In this document: in pieces, positions 52,342 through 61,705 of the stretch | Numbering within the stretch: the stretch's first letter is position 1 | Layout of the letters: every line of letters begins with the position of its first letter | Origin: Mycobacterium sp. GA-1199 | GTDB lineage: Bacteria > Actinomycetota > Actinomycetes > Mycobacteriales > Mycobacteriaceae | Length of the DNA stretch: 64,000 nt | Direction of reading: 5' to 3' | NCBI RefSeq assembly: GCF_001500045.1 | Contig: NZ_LQIX01000003.1 | Coordinates: forward strand, 1 to 64,000 | Program-made: the position numbers and the translations under genes | Notes under the pieces: model-generated | What the model was told of the DNA's origin: nothing | Database searches by the model: none | The model's input: only the letters and a program-made list of their open reading frames with translations

Positions 52342-53911
52342 CGGCGAGCTCCCGCATGAAGAGCACGCGGTCAGCGATCGCGCGCACCGGATCGCGGTGG
52401 CCGACCACCAGCACCGTGGCGCCGGCACGGGCCCGCGCCACAATCGCGTCGAGCACACGGGCTTCCATCGCCGCATCGAGGTGAGACGTCGGCTCGTCGA
52501 GCAGGAGCACCGGCGCGGCCGAGCCCAGCGTCCGGGCCAGCCCGAGGCGCTGGCGCTGTCCGAGGGACAGGCCCGTACCGTCGCGTCCGAGCACGGTGTC
52601 CAGCCCTTCGGGGAGTGATGCGAGGACTTCGTCGAAACCCGCTGAGCGGCAGGCCTCATCGAGATCGGTGATCGGCCCGAACAACTCGAGGTTGTCGCGG
52701 ACGCTTCCCGGGACCAGCATCGGACGGTGCGGTAGCCAGGAGATCTGACGCCACCATGACGGCAGGTCGAGGTCACCGACATCGATCCCGTCGATCGACA
52801 CCTCGCCGGGATGCAACCCGAGGATCATGTGCAACAGCGTCGACTTGCCGACACCGTTGGGACCGGTCAGCACCGTCACCCGGCCCGGCTCCACATCCTC
52901 GTCGAGGGCCCCGAGGTGAATGGTGGCCCCGGCCGCTTGGACGGTACGGGTTGCCGTCGGTCGGCGCGGCAGCTTGTCGAGAAGCCGGAGTGCTGCCTCG
53001 GCCGCCGTTTTTCCGTCCTGGGCGGCGTGGAACTCCACGCCGACGCGGCGAAGCGGCCAGAACACCTCCGGCGCGAGCAGCAGCGCGGTGAGGCCTGCGG
53101 TCAATGTCATCTCGCCGAATACCAGCCGCAGGCCGATGCCGACCGCGACCAGCGCGACGCCCAACGTGGCCAGCAGTTCGAGAACCAGAGCCGACAGGAA
53201 CGCCATCCGCAGGGTGCCCATCGTCGAACGGCGATGCGCCGCAGCCAGTTCGGCGATGCGGCCCACAGAGCCGTCGAGCCGCCCCAACCCCCGTAGCGTC
53301 GGTATGCCCGCCACCAGGTCGAGCATCCGCGACTGCAGCGTGCTCATCGCCGCCAAGGCCGCCTGCGAGCGTTCCCTGGTCAGCAGCCCGATCAACACCA
53401 TGAATATCGGAATGAGCGGCAGCGCGATCAGAACGATGAGCGCCGAACGCCAGTCGACCGCGGCGATCACCAGCACCGCAGCCGGCGTGAGGATGCCGGC
53501 GAGGAACGCCGCGGGCAGATAGGCCGTGAGGAAGGGTCGCAGACCGTCGAGGCCCCGGGTGATCAACGCGGCCGTGGTGTCGCGTTCGGCGGCGAGAAGC
53601 CGCGGCGGCAACTCCGTCACCGCGCGGAGCACCTGACCTGCCAGGTCGGCGATCACCTGTGTCGCGCCCGTCGAGGCCAGCCTGCTCTGGAGCCAGTGCG
53701 CGACGGTACGGATCACCCACAGCCCCAACAGAAGTGCGAGCGGGCCCGCCCAGTAGCGAAGGTGGCGCGTGGCGGGGTCGGTGATCACCCCTGCCACGAC
53801 GTCGGCGAGCACGACGGCCGCACCGATCGTCGCGCCGGTGATGAGCACCCCGCACAGCACCGATGCGACCAGATAGCGACGCATCGCTGGCGAGGTCCGC
53901 CACAGATTCAT
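52334..53911 (-). CDS. cydD: ABC transporter subunit CydD (cytochrome bd assembly)
   Basis: Partner of CydC. About 525 residues from the ATG at 53911 (MNLWRTSPAMRRYLV), whose ATGA overlaps the cydB stop. Six transmembrane segments are followed by an ATPase domain with Walker A TGPNGVGKSTLLHM, signature LSLGQRQRLGLARTL and Walker B VLLLDEPTSHLD. In M. tuberculosis cydD and cydC follow cydB in the same way. Confidence 0.92.
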   Translation of the reverse strand: MNLWRTSPAMRRYLVASVLCGVLITGATIGAAVVLADVVAGVITDPATRHLRYWAGPLALLLGLWVIRTVAHWLQSRLASTGATQVIADLAGQVLRAVTELPPRLLAAERDTTAALITRGLDGLRPFLTAYLPAAFLAGILTPAAVLVIAAVDWRSALIVLIALPLIPIFMVLIGLLTRERSQAALAAMSTLQSRMLDLVAGIPTLRGLGRLDGSVGRIAELAAAHRRSTMGTLRMAFLSALVLELLATLGVALVAVGIGLRLVFGEMTLTAGLTALLLAPEVFWPLRRVGVEFHAAQDGKTAAEAALRLLDKLPRRPTATRTVQAAGATIHLGALDEDVEPGRVTVLTGPNGVGKSTLLHMILGLHPGEVSIDGIDVGDLDLPSWWRQISWLPHRPMLVPGSVRDNLELFGPITDLDEACRSAGFDEVLASLPEGLDTVLGRDGTGLSLGQRQRLGLARTLGSAAPVLLLDEPTSHLDAAMEARVLDAIVARARAGATVLVVGHRDPVRAIADRVLFMRELADA

Positions 53912-54948
53912 GTCCGCCGCCGCGTTAGTCCCACCGGCTCGGGGATGCGCTCGGCCGAGATGCGTTGCCGGAACACCCAATACGTCCATCCCTGATACAG
54001 CAGCACCAGTGGTGCGAAGATCAGCGCCGCCCAGCTCATGATGGTCAACGTGTACGGGCTGGACGCCGCGTTGTCGATCGTCAAGCTGTATACGGGATCG
54101 ATCGTCGACGGCATCAGGTTCGGGTAGAGCACGCCGAACAGCAGAACCACGACCGCCGCGACCGTCACAGTCGTGTACGCGAACGCCCAGCCTTCGCCGA
54201 TACCGCGCCACACCCGCAGCGTCGCCGCCAGGTGTGCCATAGCCGCCGCGAGAAGCACGAGCCATGTCCAGTCCTTGCCGTGCACCAGCTGCGTCCACAG
54301 CCCGAACGACGCCAGGACCGCCGTAACCGGCAGCGCCAGCTGGCCGGCGAATCGCAGCGCTTCTTCGCGCACGGCGCCTTCGGTTTTCAGTGCCACGAAC
54401 ACCGCGCCGTGGAACAGGAACAGTCCCGCGGTGGTCAGGCCGCCGAGCAGCGTGTAACCGTTGACGAGATCGCCGATCGAGGTGCGCAACTGCTTGTCGG
54501 CGTCGACGGGAAGCCCGCGCACCAGCGCCGCGAACGCCACACCCCACAGCACGGCGGGCAGCCACGATCCGACGGCGATGCCGATGTCGGCCCACCGCCG
54601 CCAGCCGGGGTCGTCGATCTTGCCGCGCCATTCGATCGCCACGACCCGCAGGATCATCGACAGCAGGATGGCCAGCAGCGGCAGGTACAGACCCGAGAAC
54701 ATCGTCGCGTACCAGTCGGGGAAGGCGGCGAACATGGCCCCGCCGGCGGTGATCAGCCAGACCTCGTTGCCGTCCCAGACGGGCCCGATGGTGTTGAGCA
54801 CCGCGCGACGTGGCCGCTCGGGATCACCGCCTCCGGCGCGGCCGAACATCCCCATCAGCATGCCGACGCCGAAGTCGAAGCCCTCCAGGACGAAGAAGCC
54901 GAGGAACAGACCGGCCATCACCACGAACCACAGCTCGGTAAGCGCCAT
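53908..54948 (-). CDS. cydB: Cytochrome bd oxidase subunit II (CydB)
   Basis: About 346 residues from the ATG at 54948, with AGAGGAG 8-9 nt upstream; frame continuing further upstream is antisense-like noise within cydA. Begins ALTELWFVVMAGLFLGFFVLEGFDFGVGM, the highly conserved first helix, and has GPVWDGNEVWLITAGGAMFAAFPDWYATMFSGLYLPL. About nine transmembrane segments. It forms the heterodimeric quinol oxidase with CydA in the plasma membrane, with high oxygen affinity and no proton pumping. It overlaps cydD by 4 bp. Confidence 0.95.
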   Translation of the reverse strand: MALTELWFVVMAGLFLGFFVLEGFDFGVGMLMGMFGRAGGGDPERPRRAVLNTIGPVWDGNEVWLITAGGAMFAAFPDWYATMFSGLYLPLLAILLSMILRVVAIEWRGKIDDPGWRRWADIGIAVGSWLPAVLWGVAFAALVRGLPVDADKQLRTSIGDLVNGYTLLGGLTTAGLFLFHGAVFVALKTEGAVREEALRFAGQLALPVTAVLASFGLWTQLVHGKDWTWLVLLAAAMAHLAATLRVWRGIGEGWAFAYTTVTVAAVVVLLFGVLYPNLMPSTIDPVYSLTIDNAASSPYTLTIMSWAALIFAPLVLLYQGWTYWVFRQRISAERIPEPVGLTRRRT

Positions 54949-54977
54949 TGCCACCACTCCTCTAGTACGCGAACGAC

Positions 54978-56432
54978 TCAGTAAGCGAACGACAACGGCG
55001 CCACTTCGTCGCTGCCGGGTGGTAGCGGCGCTGCGGGCTCGGAGTCGTGTTCCTGCGGCCCTTCGACCGTGTAGCGGCGGATGAGCCAGAACCAGATCAC
55101 CGCGAGCGCCGCGTACACCAGCGTGAAGGCCACCAGGGAGAGGACGACCATGCCGACCGGGTGCCCGGAGACGCCGTCGGCGACGGTCAGCCGAATCGTC
55201 GGATCCCCCGTCGGATTGGGTACCACCACCCACGGTTGACGGCCCATCTCGGTGAACATCCATCCGGCGCTGTTGGCCAGGAACGGCGCGGGCAGCGCGG
55301 CCAGGGCGAAGCGAGACAGCCGGCGCGACTGCGGAATCCGGCGACGACGCGTCAGCCACAGCACCGCCACCGCGAAAAGCGCTGGTACGGCAAGCAATCC
55401 GATCATGGCGCGGAACGACCAGTATGTGACGAACAGGTTGGGCCGGTAGTCGCCCGGTCCGAACTTCTCGACGTACTGGTCCTGAAGGTCCTTGACGCCC
55501 TCGAGCCGAACACCGTCGAATTCGCCTTTGGCCAGGAACGGCAGCACGTAGGGCACCTCGATGAGGTGGGTGACGCTGTCGCAATTGTTGTGGGTGCCGA
55601 CGGTCAATATGGAGAAGTCGGGGTCGGTTGCGGTGTGGCACAGGGATTCTGCCGATGCCATCTTCATCGGCTGCTGTTCGAACATCAGCTTGCCCTGGAA
55701 GTCGCCGGTGACGACGAGTCCGAGCGTCGACGCGAGGACGACCAGGCTGCCCATGATCGCCGCTGGCCGGAACATCGTCTGCGCTTCGGAACGCCTGTCT
55801 TCTCGCGCGCGGATCATCCACCACACGCACACACCCGCGACGAACGTCCCGGCGGTGAGGAACGCCCCGAATACCGCATGTGTGAACGCGGCGATCGCGG
55901 TGTTGTTGGTGAACAGCGCGACGATGCTGGTCAACTCGGCGCGGCCGGTCTCCGGGTTGAACCGGGTGCCGACGGGATGCTGCATCCATGAGTTGGCGGC
56001 GATGATGAAGAACGCCGACAGGTTGACCGCGATGGCCACCACCCAGATGCAGGCGAGGTGCACGACGCGGGGCAGCCGGGTCCACCCGAAGATCCACAGG
56101 CCGAGGAACGTCGATTCGAAGAAGAAGGCGGCCAGCCCCTCCATCGCCAGTGGTGCGCCGAAAACGTCTCCGACGAACCGCGAGTACTCGCTCCAGTTCA
56201 TGCCGAACTGGAATTCCTGAACGATGCCGGTGGCCACGCCCAGGGCGAAGTTGATCAGGAACAGCTTGCCGAAGAAGCGGGTGAGGCGGTACCAGGACGA
56301 GTTCCCGGTGATCAACCACGCAGTCTGCATGGCGGCGATCAACGGCGCCAGCCCGATGGTCAGCGGGACGAAGATGAAGTGGTAGACGGTCGTGATGCCG
56401 AACTGCCACCGCGACACATCGAGTGCGTCCAT
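54978..56432 (-). CDS. cydA: Cytochrome bd oxidase subunit I (CydA)
   Basis: Haem- and quinol-binding subunit. The 484 residues carry His about 18 (TTVYHFIFVPLTIGL, haem ligand), a second ligand region NTAIAAFTHAVFGAF, the Q-loop GDFQGKLMFEQQPMKMASAES, and GWMFTEMGRQPWVV. The Q loop is of the short type, as usual in actinobacteria. The ATG at 56432 has GGAAGAGGG upstream. First gene of cydABDC-DUF4190. cydB starts 29 bp after its stop. A promoter with a CRP-like site lies upstream. Confidence 0.95.
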   Translation of the reverse strand: MDALDVSRWQFGITTVYHFIFVPLTIGLAPLIAAMQTAWLITGNSSWYRLTRFFGKLFLINFALGVATGIVQEFQFGMNWSEYSRFVGDVFGAPLAMEGLAAFFFESTFLGLWIFGWTRLPRVVHLACIWVVAIAVNLSAFFIIAANSWMQHPVGTRFNPETGRAELTSIVALFTNNTAIAAFTHAVFGAFLTAGTFVAGVCVWWMIRAREDRRSEAQTMFRPAAIMGSLVVLASTLGLVVTGDFQGKLMFEQQPMKMASAESLCHTATDPDFSILTVGTHNNCDSVTHLIEVPYVLPFLAKGEFDGVRLEGVKDLQDQYVEKFGPGDYRPNLFVTYWSFRAMIGLLAVPALFAVAVLWLTRRRRIPQSRRLSRFALAALPAPFLANSAGWMFTEMGRQPWVVVPNPTGDPTIRLTVADGVSGHPVGMVVLSLVAFTLVYAALAVIWFWLIRRYTVEGPQEHDSEPAAPLPPGSDEVAPLSFAY

Positions 56433-56459
56433 CTCACCCTCTTCCGTGGCTGTGGCGCC

Positions 56460-56504
56460 AGCCTACGACAGGGTGTAGTAGATGTCAGTGTGGGTTAGCT
56501 CACC
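56460..56504 (-). promoter_or_regulatory. cydA promoter with CRP-like site
   Basis: On the minus strand CTGACA (56488-56483), a 17-nt spacer and TAGGCT (56465-56460) form a near-consensus promoter with a start about 20 nt upstream of cydA. Directly upstream lies GGTGA-GCTAAC-CCACA (56504-56489), which matches the CRP consensus TGTGA-N6-TCACA at four of five bases in each arm. Its centre is about 43 bp before the predicted start, a class II activator position. CRP control of cydAB is known in M. smegmatis. Confidence 0.6.
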
Positions 56505-57097
56505 GGCTCCTCGGCCGCAGGTGAGGCGGGTGTTGCTGCGTTGTCACGGTCCTTGGAGGCTTTGCGAATCCCGAAGGCGGACACGATCTCGAAGATGCCG
56601 ATCACGACCAGCGAGATGCCGGCCACGACCGTCAGGATCGCGAGCGACTCGAACGGCAGCGCGAGCATGACGACGCCCGCGATGAGGCTGATCACGCCGA
56701 CGAAGATCTCCCAGGCACGACCGGGAAGCGTCGGGTCGCTGATGGCCGAGACCGCCGTCGCCACGCCGCGGAAGATGAAGCCGATGCCGATCCAGATGGC
56801 CAGCAGCAGGATCGACTCCTGCAGGCTACGGAAGCACAACACCGCAAGGACCAGCGCCGCGGCGCCGGAAATGAACAGGAGAACCCGGCCGCCGGCTGAG
56901 ACGTCCAGGCTGAACGCGAAGATCACCTGAGTGATGCCGGCGACCAAGAGGTACGCCCCGAAGAAAATCGCCGCGACCACGATTGTCTTGCCCGGCCACA
57001 GCCAGATGAGCGCGCCGAGAATGACGGCGAGAAGTCCGGAGACCAAGGTTGTTTTCCACAGATGCCGCAGCAGGTTGGGCGGCGCGGTGCTAGTCAT
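56495..57097 (-). CDS. HdeD/DUF308 family membrane protein
   Basis: 200 residues with six hydrophobic segments arranged as repeated pairs, typical of HdeD (acid-resistance membrane protein) relatives: GLLAVILGALIWLWPGKTIVVAAIFFGAYLLVAGITQVIF, then two similar blocks, and a hydrophilic Ala/Pro-rich C-terminus. In E. coli HdeD is linked to acid resistance; the mycobacterial role is unknown. It lies upstream of cydA on the same strand. Its last codons contain part of the CRP-like site. Confidence 0.82.
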   Translation of the reverse strand: MTSTAPPNLLRHLWKTTLVSGLLAVILGALIWLWPGKTIVVAAIFFGAYLLVAGITQVIFAFSLDVSAGGRVLLFISGAAALVLAVLCFRSLQESILLLAIWIGIGFIFRGVATAVSAISDPTLPGRAWEIFVGVISLIAGVVMLALPFESLAILTVVAGISLVVIGIFEIVSAFGIRKASKDRDNAATPASPAAEEPVS

Positions 57098-57275
57098 GGG
57101 CGCAGTGTGGCATAGCGAAACGCAAATGGTCGTCGCATTTCGATATCGATTCGGCCGTCAGTCGTCAGGCCCCGCGCATGCGCAATTTGGTTCCCCTGCC
57201 CCAGCGTGGCGTCTCTACTACTGTTCCGGTACCGGTGCTGCACATCGATCCCACGACGCAGAAAGTAGGGCATCC
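57098..57275. promoter_or_regulatory. Divergent gap between HdeD gene and ABC importer
   Basis: 178 bp between divergent genes. It contains short perfect palindromes GCGCATGCGC (57174-57183) and CCGGTACCGG (57226-57235) and the ribosome binding site GAAAGTAGGG (57261-57270). No clear -10/-35 pair was found for either gene. Confidence 0.35.
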
Positions 57276-58202
57276 GTGTTAGGTGAGTGTCACAACCGTC
57301 GAGGTAGATTCTGGCGTTTCGCAGTCGTATTCGCCGCGGCCGGCGCCCTGGCGATGTCGGGATGCGCAAGCGGCGGGGGAAGCGGTGCCGGTGAGGATGC
57401 CACCAGTCCGTCCTCCACAGCGCCGGCGGAAAAGGTCGAAGCAATCGCCAATACCGTTCCGGAGGACATCAAGTCGTCTGGAGAGCTGGTCGTCGGTGTC
57501 AACATTCCGTACCCGCCCAACGAGTTCAAGGATCCGAGCGGCAAGATCGTCGGCTTCGACGTCGACCTGATGAACGCGATCGCGGCCACGCTCGGATTGA
57601 CCCCCGACTACCGAGAATCGGATTTCGCGAAGATCATCCCGTCGATCCAGGGTGGCACCTACGACGTCGGCATGTCGTCGTTCACCGACACCAAAGAGCG
57701 TGAGGAGACCGTCGATTTCGTCACCTACTTCAACGCGGGCACGATGTGGGCGCAGCGGCCGGGATCCTCGATCGACCCGAACAACGCGTGCGGCAAGAAG
57801 GTGGCGGTGCAGGCGACCACCACCCAAGAGGCCGAGGAACTTCCGGCGAAGAGCAAGGCGTGCACCGATGCCGGCAAGCCGCCGATCGAGATCGTTCCGT
57901 TCGACGGGCAGGACGCCGCCACCAACGCGGTGGTGCTGGGTCAGGTCGACGCGATGTCGGCGGACTCCCCGGTGACCTCGTACGCGATCAAGCAGAGTAA
58001 CGGAAAGCTCGAACCCGCCGGTGACATCTTCGATTCGGCGCCGTACGGATGGCCCGTGCAGAAGGGGTCGGCCCTCGCGCAGGCACTGCAGAAGGCGCTC
58101 GAGCATCTGATCGAAACCGGCACCTACCGCGAGATCGCTGTCAACTGGGGCGTTGAGAACGGGATGATCGACAAACCCGTCATCAACGGCGCGGTCTCGT
58201 AG
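57276..58202 (+). CDS. Lipoprotein solute-binding protein of an amino-acid ABC importer
   Basis: About 308 residues from GTG 57276, with AGTAGGG 6 nt upstream. N-terminal signal with Arg-rich start, hydrophobic core FAVVFAAAGALAM and lipobox-like MSGC (Met at -3 is less usual than Leu), then an SBP_bac_3 domain: GELVVGVNIPYPPNEFKDPSGKIVGFDVDLMNAIAATLGL, FAKIIPSIQGGTYDVGMSSFTDTKEREETVDFVTYF. This family binds polar or charged amino acids. Lipidation would depend on Lgt. The permease follows after 11 bp. Confidence 0.88.
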   Translation: MLGECHNRRGRFWRFAVVFAAAGALAMSGCASGGGSGAGEDATSPSSTAPAEKVEAIANTVPEDIKSSGELVVGVNIPYPPNEFKDPSGKIVGFDVDLMNAIAATLGLTPDYRESDFAKIIPSIQGGTYDVGMSSFTDTKEREETVDFVTYFNAGTMWAQRPGSSIDPNNACGKKVAVQATTTQEAEELPAKSKACTDAGKPPIEIVPFDGQDAATNAVVLGQVDAMSADSPVTSYAIKQSNGKLEPAGDIFDSAPYGWPVQKGSALAQALQKALEHLIETGTYREIAVNWGVENGMIDKPVINGAVS

Positions 58203-58213
58203 AGGACGTTTCC

Positions 58214-59146
58214 ATGAGCGATGTCGACACGTCATCACCCGATGCCCCTGCCGCCATCGATGCGGTGCCGCTGCGCCATCCGTGGCGGTGGGTGGCGGCG
58301 GTCGTCATCGTCATACTCGTTGCCCTGTTCCTCTACGGCGCGGCGACCAACGACTCCTACCGCTGGTCGACGTACTGGGAGTACCTGTTCAACGAACGGG
58401 TGTTGACGGTGGGGGTGCTCAACACAGTGCAGCTGACCATCTACTCGATGGTTCTCGCGATCGTGCTGGGTGTGCTGCTTGCGGTGATGCGGCTGTCTCC
58501 GAACCCGGTGTTGAAAGCCGTTGCGTGGGTGTATCTGTGGATCTTCCGCGGCACGCCGGTGTATGTGCAGCTGGTGTTCTGGGGGTTGTTGCCGACGATC
58601 TACCAGAACGTTCAGCTCGGGGTGCCGTTCGGGCCCTCGCTGCTTCAGGTGGACCTGCAGTCGCTGTCGATCCCCTTCCTGCTGGCAATCCTCGGACTGG
58701 CGCTGAACGAGGCCGCGTACATGGCCGAGATCATCCGTGCGGGAATCAGTTCCGTGCCCGAGGGTCAGACCGAGGCCTCGACGGCGCTGGGCATGTCGTG
58801 GGGGATGACCATGCGGCGCACCGTGCTTCCGCAGGCGATGCGGGTGATCATCCCACCGACCGGCAACGAGGTGATCAGCATGCTGAAGACCACGTCGCTG
58901 GTGACCGCGGTGCCTTTCACGCTTGACTTGTACGGCATCACCTCGCGCGAGATCGCCGCGCGCATCTTCGAACCCGTTCCACTCCTGCTTGTCGCCGCGA
59001 CGTGGTATTTGGCGATCACCAGCGTGCTCATGGTCGGCCAGTACTATCTGGAGCGCCACTACTCGCGCGGTGCGTCGCGCAAGCTGACCACCAAACAACT
59101 CGAGGCGCTGGCCAAGGCGCAGACGCTCGGGGAGGCGCACCCGTGA
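58214..59146 (+). CDS. Amino-acid ABC transporter permease
   Basis: 310 residues of the His/Glu/Gln/Arg permease (HisMQ/GlnP) family. About five to six transmembrane segments and the cytoplasmic EAA-type loop ([48 protein letters not shown], about 174-220) that docks the ATPase. A single permease gene suggests a homodimeric channel. It overlaps the ATPase gene by 4 bp (GTGA). Confidence 0.9.
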   Translation: MSDVDTSSPDAPAAIDAVPLRHPWRWVAAVVIVILVALFLYGAATNDSYRWSTYWEYLFNERVLTVGVLNTVQLTIYSMVLAIVLGVLLAVMRLSPNPVLKAVAWVYLWIFRGTPVYVQLVFWGLLPTIYQNVQLGVPFGPSLLQVDLQSLSIPFLLAILGLALNEAAYMAEIIRAGISSVPEGQTEASTALGMSWGMTMRRTVLPQAMRVIIPPTGNEVISMLKTTSLVTAVPFTLDLYGITSREIAARIFEPVPLLLVAATWYLAITSVLMVGQYYLERHYSRGASRKLTTKQLEALAKAQTLGEAHP

Positions 59147-59904
59147 CACCGATGGTCAAAGCCGAGGCCGTGTGCAAGAACTTCGGTGCGTTGGAGGTGC
59201 TGAAGGGCGTCACGCTCGAGATCGGACGCGGCGAGGTGCTGTGCATGGTCGGGCCCTCCGGCTCGGGCAAGTCCACGTTCCTGCGGTGCATCAACCACCT
59301 CGAACAGGTCAATGCCGGGCGCCTGTACGTGGACGGGGAGTTGATCGGATACCGGCAGCGGGGCAACAAAATCTACGAGATGCCCCCGCGCGAAGCTGCC
59401 CGGCAGCGCCGCGACATCGGCATGGTCTTCCAGCACTTCAACCTGTTTCCCCACCGCACCGTGCTCGAGAACGTGATCGAGGCGCCCATTCACGTCAAAC
59501 GCGTCAAGAAGGACGAGGCGGTAGCGCGCGCCCGAGACCTGCTCGACCAGGTGGGGCTGACCACCAAAGCCGACGCCTATCCCGCCCAGCTGTCGGGCGG
59601 TCAGCAGCAACGCGTCGCGATCGCCCGCGCCTTGGCGATGAGCCCCAAACTGATGCTCTTCGACGAACCCACTTCGGCGCTGGACCCCGAACTTGTCGGT
59701 GAAGTCCTCGAAGTGATGAAAACGCTTGCCGCCGAGGGTATGACGATGGTTGTGGTGACACACGAAATGGGGTTCGCCCGCGAGGTGGCCAACCAACTGG
59801 TGTTCATGGACGGCGGCGTGGTCGTGGAGAGCGGACCGCCGCGCGAAGTGCTGTCCCACCCGAAGCACGAACGCACGAAGGCGTTTCTGTCCAAGGTGCT
59901 GTAG
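59143..59904 (+). CDS. Amino-acid ABC transporter ATPase (GlnQ-like)
   Basis: About 253 residues from GTG 59143. Walker [13 protein letters not shown] (about 39-50), Q-loop [14 protein letters not shown], signature [15 protein letters not shown], Walker [16 protein letters not shown]-loop [13 protein letters not shown]. Closest to the GlnQ/HisP polar amino-acid group. The next gene, a histidine kinase, begins 4 bp after the stop, suggesting a single transcript from the solute-binding protein to the response regulator. Confidence 0.93.
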   Translation: MTPMVKAEAVCKNFGALEVLKGVTLEIGRGEVLCMVGPSGSGKSTFLRCINHLEQVNAGRLYVDGELIGYRQRGNKIYEMPPREAARQRRDIGMVFQHFNLFPHRTVLENVIEAPIHVKRVKKDEAVARARDLLDQVGLTTKADAYPAQLSGGQQQRVAIARALAMSPKLMLFDEPTSALDPELVGEVLEVMKTLAAEGMTMVVVTHEMGFAREVANQLVFMDGGVVVESGPPREVLSHPKHERTKAFLSKVL

Positions 59905-59908
59905 ACAG

Positions 59909-61036
59909 ATGCCGGCCAACGCCCCGGATCCGGCGACACCGCTGTGGCGGGCCGCCCAGGTGTTCCGACTGCTGAGTTGCCTGTACGCGCTCGGATTTCA
60001 GGTGTCGGTGAACCCCGACCTGGACCGCCCGGGCGTGGCGTGGACGTTGTTCGCCGTGCTGCTGGGGTTCAGTGCCCTGTGCGCCGTCGCCTATCTGCAG
60101 GGGTTCGGCCGGCGCCCGGCGTTCGTGCTGGCCGAGATCGGGGTGGTCCTGGCTTTGATTCTGTCGACCGAGGTGGTTGCCTCCTCCCAGTGGGCGTTCG
60201 ACAACCAGTCGTGGCCGACGACGCTGTGGGCGACCAATGCGACGATCTCGGCGGCGATCGTCGCGGGGCCGATCGCGGGCATGTTCACCGGCGTGCTCGT
60301 GATGGCCGCCAGCACCGTCGTCAAGGGCTTCATCAACTACGACCTCGGCCGCAACGCGACCATCGTCATCGAACTCGCCGTCGGCCTCGCGGTGGGCATG
60401 GCCGCGCAGACCGCCCGACGGGCCCATTCCGAATTGGAGCAGGCGACTCGGCTGGCGGCGGCCCACCAGGAGCGCGAACGGCTGTCTCGAGAGGTGCATG
60501 ACGGCGCCATCCAGGTGCTCGCGCTGGTCTCGCGCCGCGGCCGCGAAATCGGGGGAGCGACAGCCGAACTGGCCGAACTCGCGGGCGAGCAGGAACGTGC
60601 GCTGAGGCGGCTGGTCAGCTCCGGTGAGGCCGAACCACGCGTCGGGGCGATGACCGACGTCGGCGCGTTGCTGCGACAGCGGGCGTCCGACCGCGTCTCG
60701 GTCAGCCTGCCCGCCGAACCGGTGCTCCTCGACGCCGTCGTCGCCACGGAGTTGTCCGCCGCGGTCGTCAACGCGCTCGACAACGTGGTCGCCCACGCCG
60801 GGCCGGGTGCCCATGCCTACGTGCTCCTCGAAGACCTCGGCGACACGATCACGGTGAGCATCCGTGACGACGGCACCGGGATCCCCGAGGGACGGCTCGA
60901 GGAAGCGGTGCGGGAGGGTCGCATCGGTGTCGCGAAATCGATTGTCGGACGGATGAACTGGCTGGGTGGCAGCGCCAAGCTGACCACCGGGCCGGAGAGC
61001 GGGACGGAATGGGAACTGACGCTACCCCGACGGTGA
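59909..61036 (+). CDS. Sensor histidine kinase (MacS/NarL-partner type)
   Basis: 375 residues. The N-terminal half has about five transmembrane segments with little outside domain (about 15-165, DUF5931-like), followed by a HisKA_3 dimerisation helix with phospho-His about 197 (RLSREVHDGAIQVLAL) and an ATPase domain (ALDNVVAHAG N-box, IRDDGTGIPEGRLEEA G1 box, GTEWELTLPRR end). It partners with the overlapping response regulator gene. The signal is unknown; its position after an amino-acid importer hints at nutrient sensing, which is inference. Confidence 0.9.
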   Translation: MPANAPDPATPLWRAAQVFRLLSCLYALGFQVSVNPDLDRPGVAWTLFAVLLGFSALCAVAYLQGFGRRPAFVLAEIGVVLALILSTEVVASSQWAFDNQSWPTTLWATNATISAAIVAGPIAGMFTGVLVMAASTVVKGFINYDLGRNATIVIELAVGLAVGMAAQTARRAHSELEQATRLAAAHQERERLSREVHDGAIQVLALVSRRGREIGGATAELAELAGEQERALRRLVSSGEAEPRVGAMTDVGALLRQRASDRVSVSLPAEPVLLDAVVATELSAAVVNALDNVVAHAGPGAHAYVLLEDLGDTITVSIRDDGTGIPEGRLEEAVREGRIGVAKSIVGRMNWLGGSAKLTTGPESGTEWELTLPRR

Positions 61037-61662
61037 TGGTGGTCGACGACCATCCCATCTGGCGCGACGCGGTGGCCCGCGACCTCGAAGAGGACGGTTT
61101 CACCGTGGTCGCCACCGCCGACGGCGTGGGCGCTGCCCGGCGCCGCGCCGCAGCGGTCCAGCCCGATGTCGTGGTGATGGACATGCGGCTCGCCGATGGT
61201 GACGGCGCGCAGGCGACCGCGGAAGTGCTCGCGGTGTCGCCGTCGTCGAAGATCCTTGTGCTCTCGGCATCCGACGAACGAGAGGACGTGCTCGAGGCGG
61301 TGAAGGCCGGGGCGACCGGTTATCTGGTGAAGAGCGCATCGAAACAGGAACTCGGCGATGCGGTTCGCGCCACCGCCGAGGGCAGGGCCGTGTTCACCCC
61401 CGGCCTGGCTGGCCTGGTACTCGGCGAGTACCGGCGGATCGCGCAGACGCGGAGCGGGCCGGAAACCCCGAGCCTGACCGAACGGGAGACCGAGATACTT
61501 CGTTACGTCGCCAAAGGGCTGACCGCCAAACAGATCGCCGCGCGGCTGTCGCTGAGCCACCGCACCGTCGAGAACCACGTGCAGGCCACGTTCCGCAAGC
61601 TACAGGTCGCCAACCGCGTCGAGTTGGCGCGATACGCGATCGAACACGGGCTTGACGAGTAG
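61009..61662 (+). CDS. NarL/FixJ-family response regulator
   Basis: 217 residues. Receiver domain (about 8-125) with acidic pocket VVDDHP, phospho-Asp about 58 (VVVMDMRL), Ser in LVLSAS and Lys in YLVKSAS, then a LuxR-type helix-turn-helix (about 150-215, LTERETEILRYVAKGLTAKQIAARLSLSHRTVENHVQATFRKL). The ATG at 61009 overlaps the kinase by 28 bp. A GTG at 61033 (GTGA overlap) is a shorter alternative but would trim the first strand. Targets unknown. Confidence 0.9.
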   Translation: MGTDATPTVMVVDDHPIWRDAVARDLEEDGFTVVATADGVGAARRRAAAVQPDVVVMDMRLADGDGAQATAEVLAVSPSSKILVLSASDEREDVLEAVKAGATGYLVKSASKQELGDAVRATAEGRAVFTPGLAGLVLGEYRRIAQTRSGPETPSLTERETEILRYVAKGLTAKQIAARLSLSHRTVENHVQATFRKLQVANRVELARYAIEHGLDE

Positions 61663-61705
61663 TCCTACTCATCCCGTGGCGCCGTCGCGCTGCGACGATG
61701 GCTGC

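Noticed and set aside
53908-56409. CydA-CydB fusion suggested by one long minus-strand frame
   Set aside because: The upstream part of that frame is out of phase with cydA and encodes no helices. cydB has its own ATG at 54948 with a good ribosome binding site.
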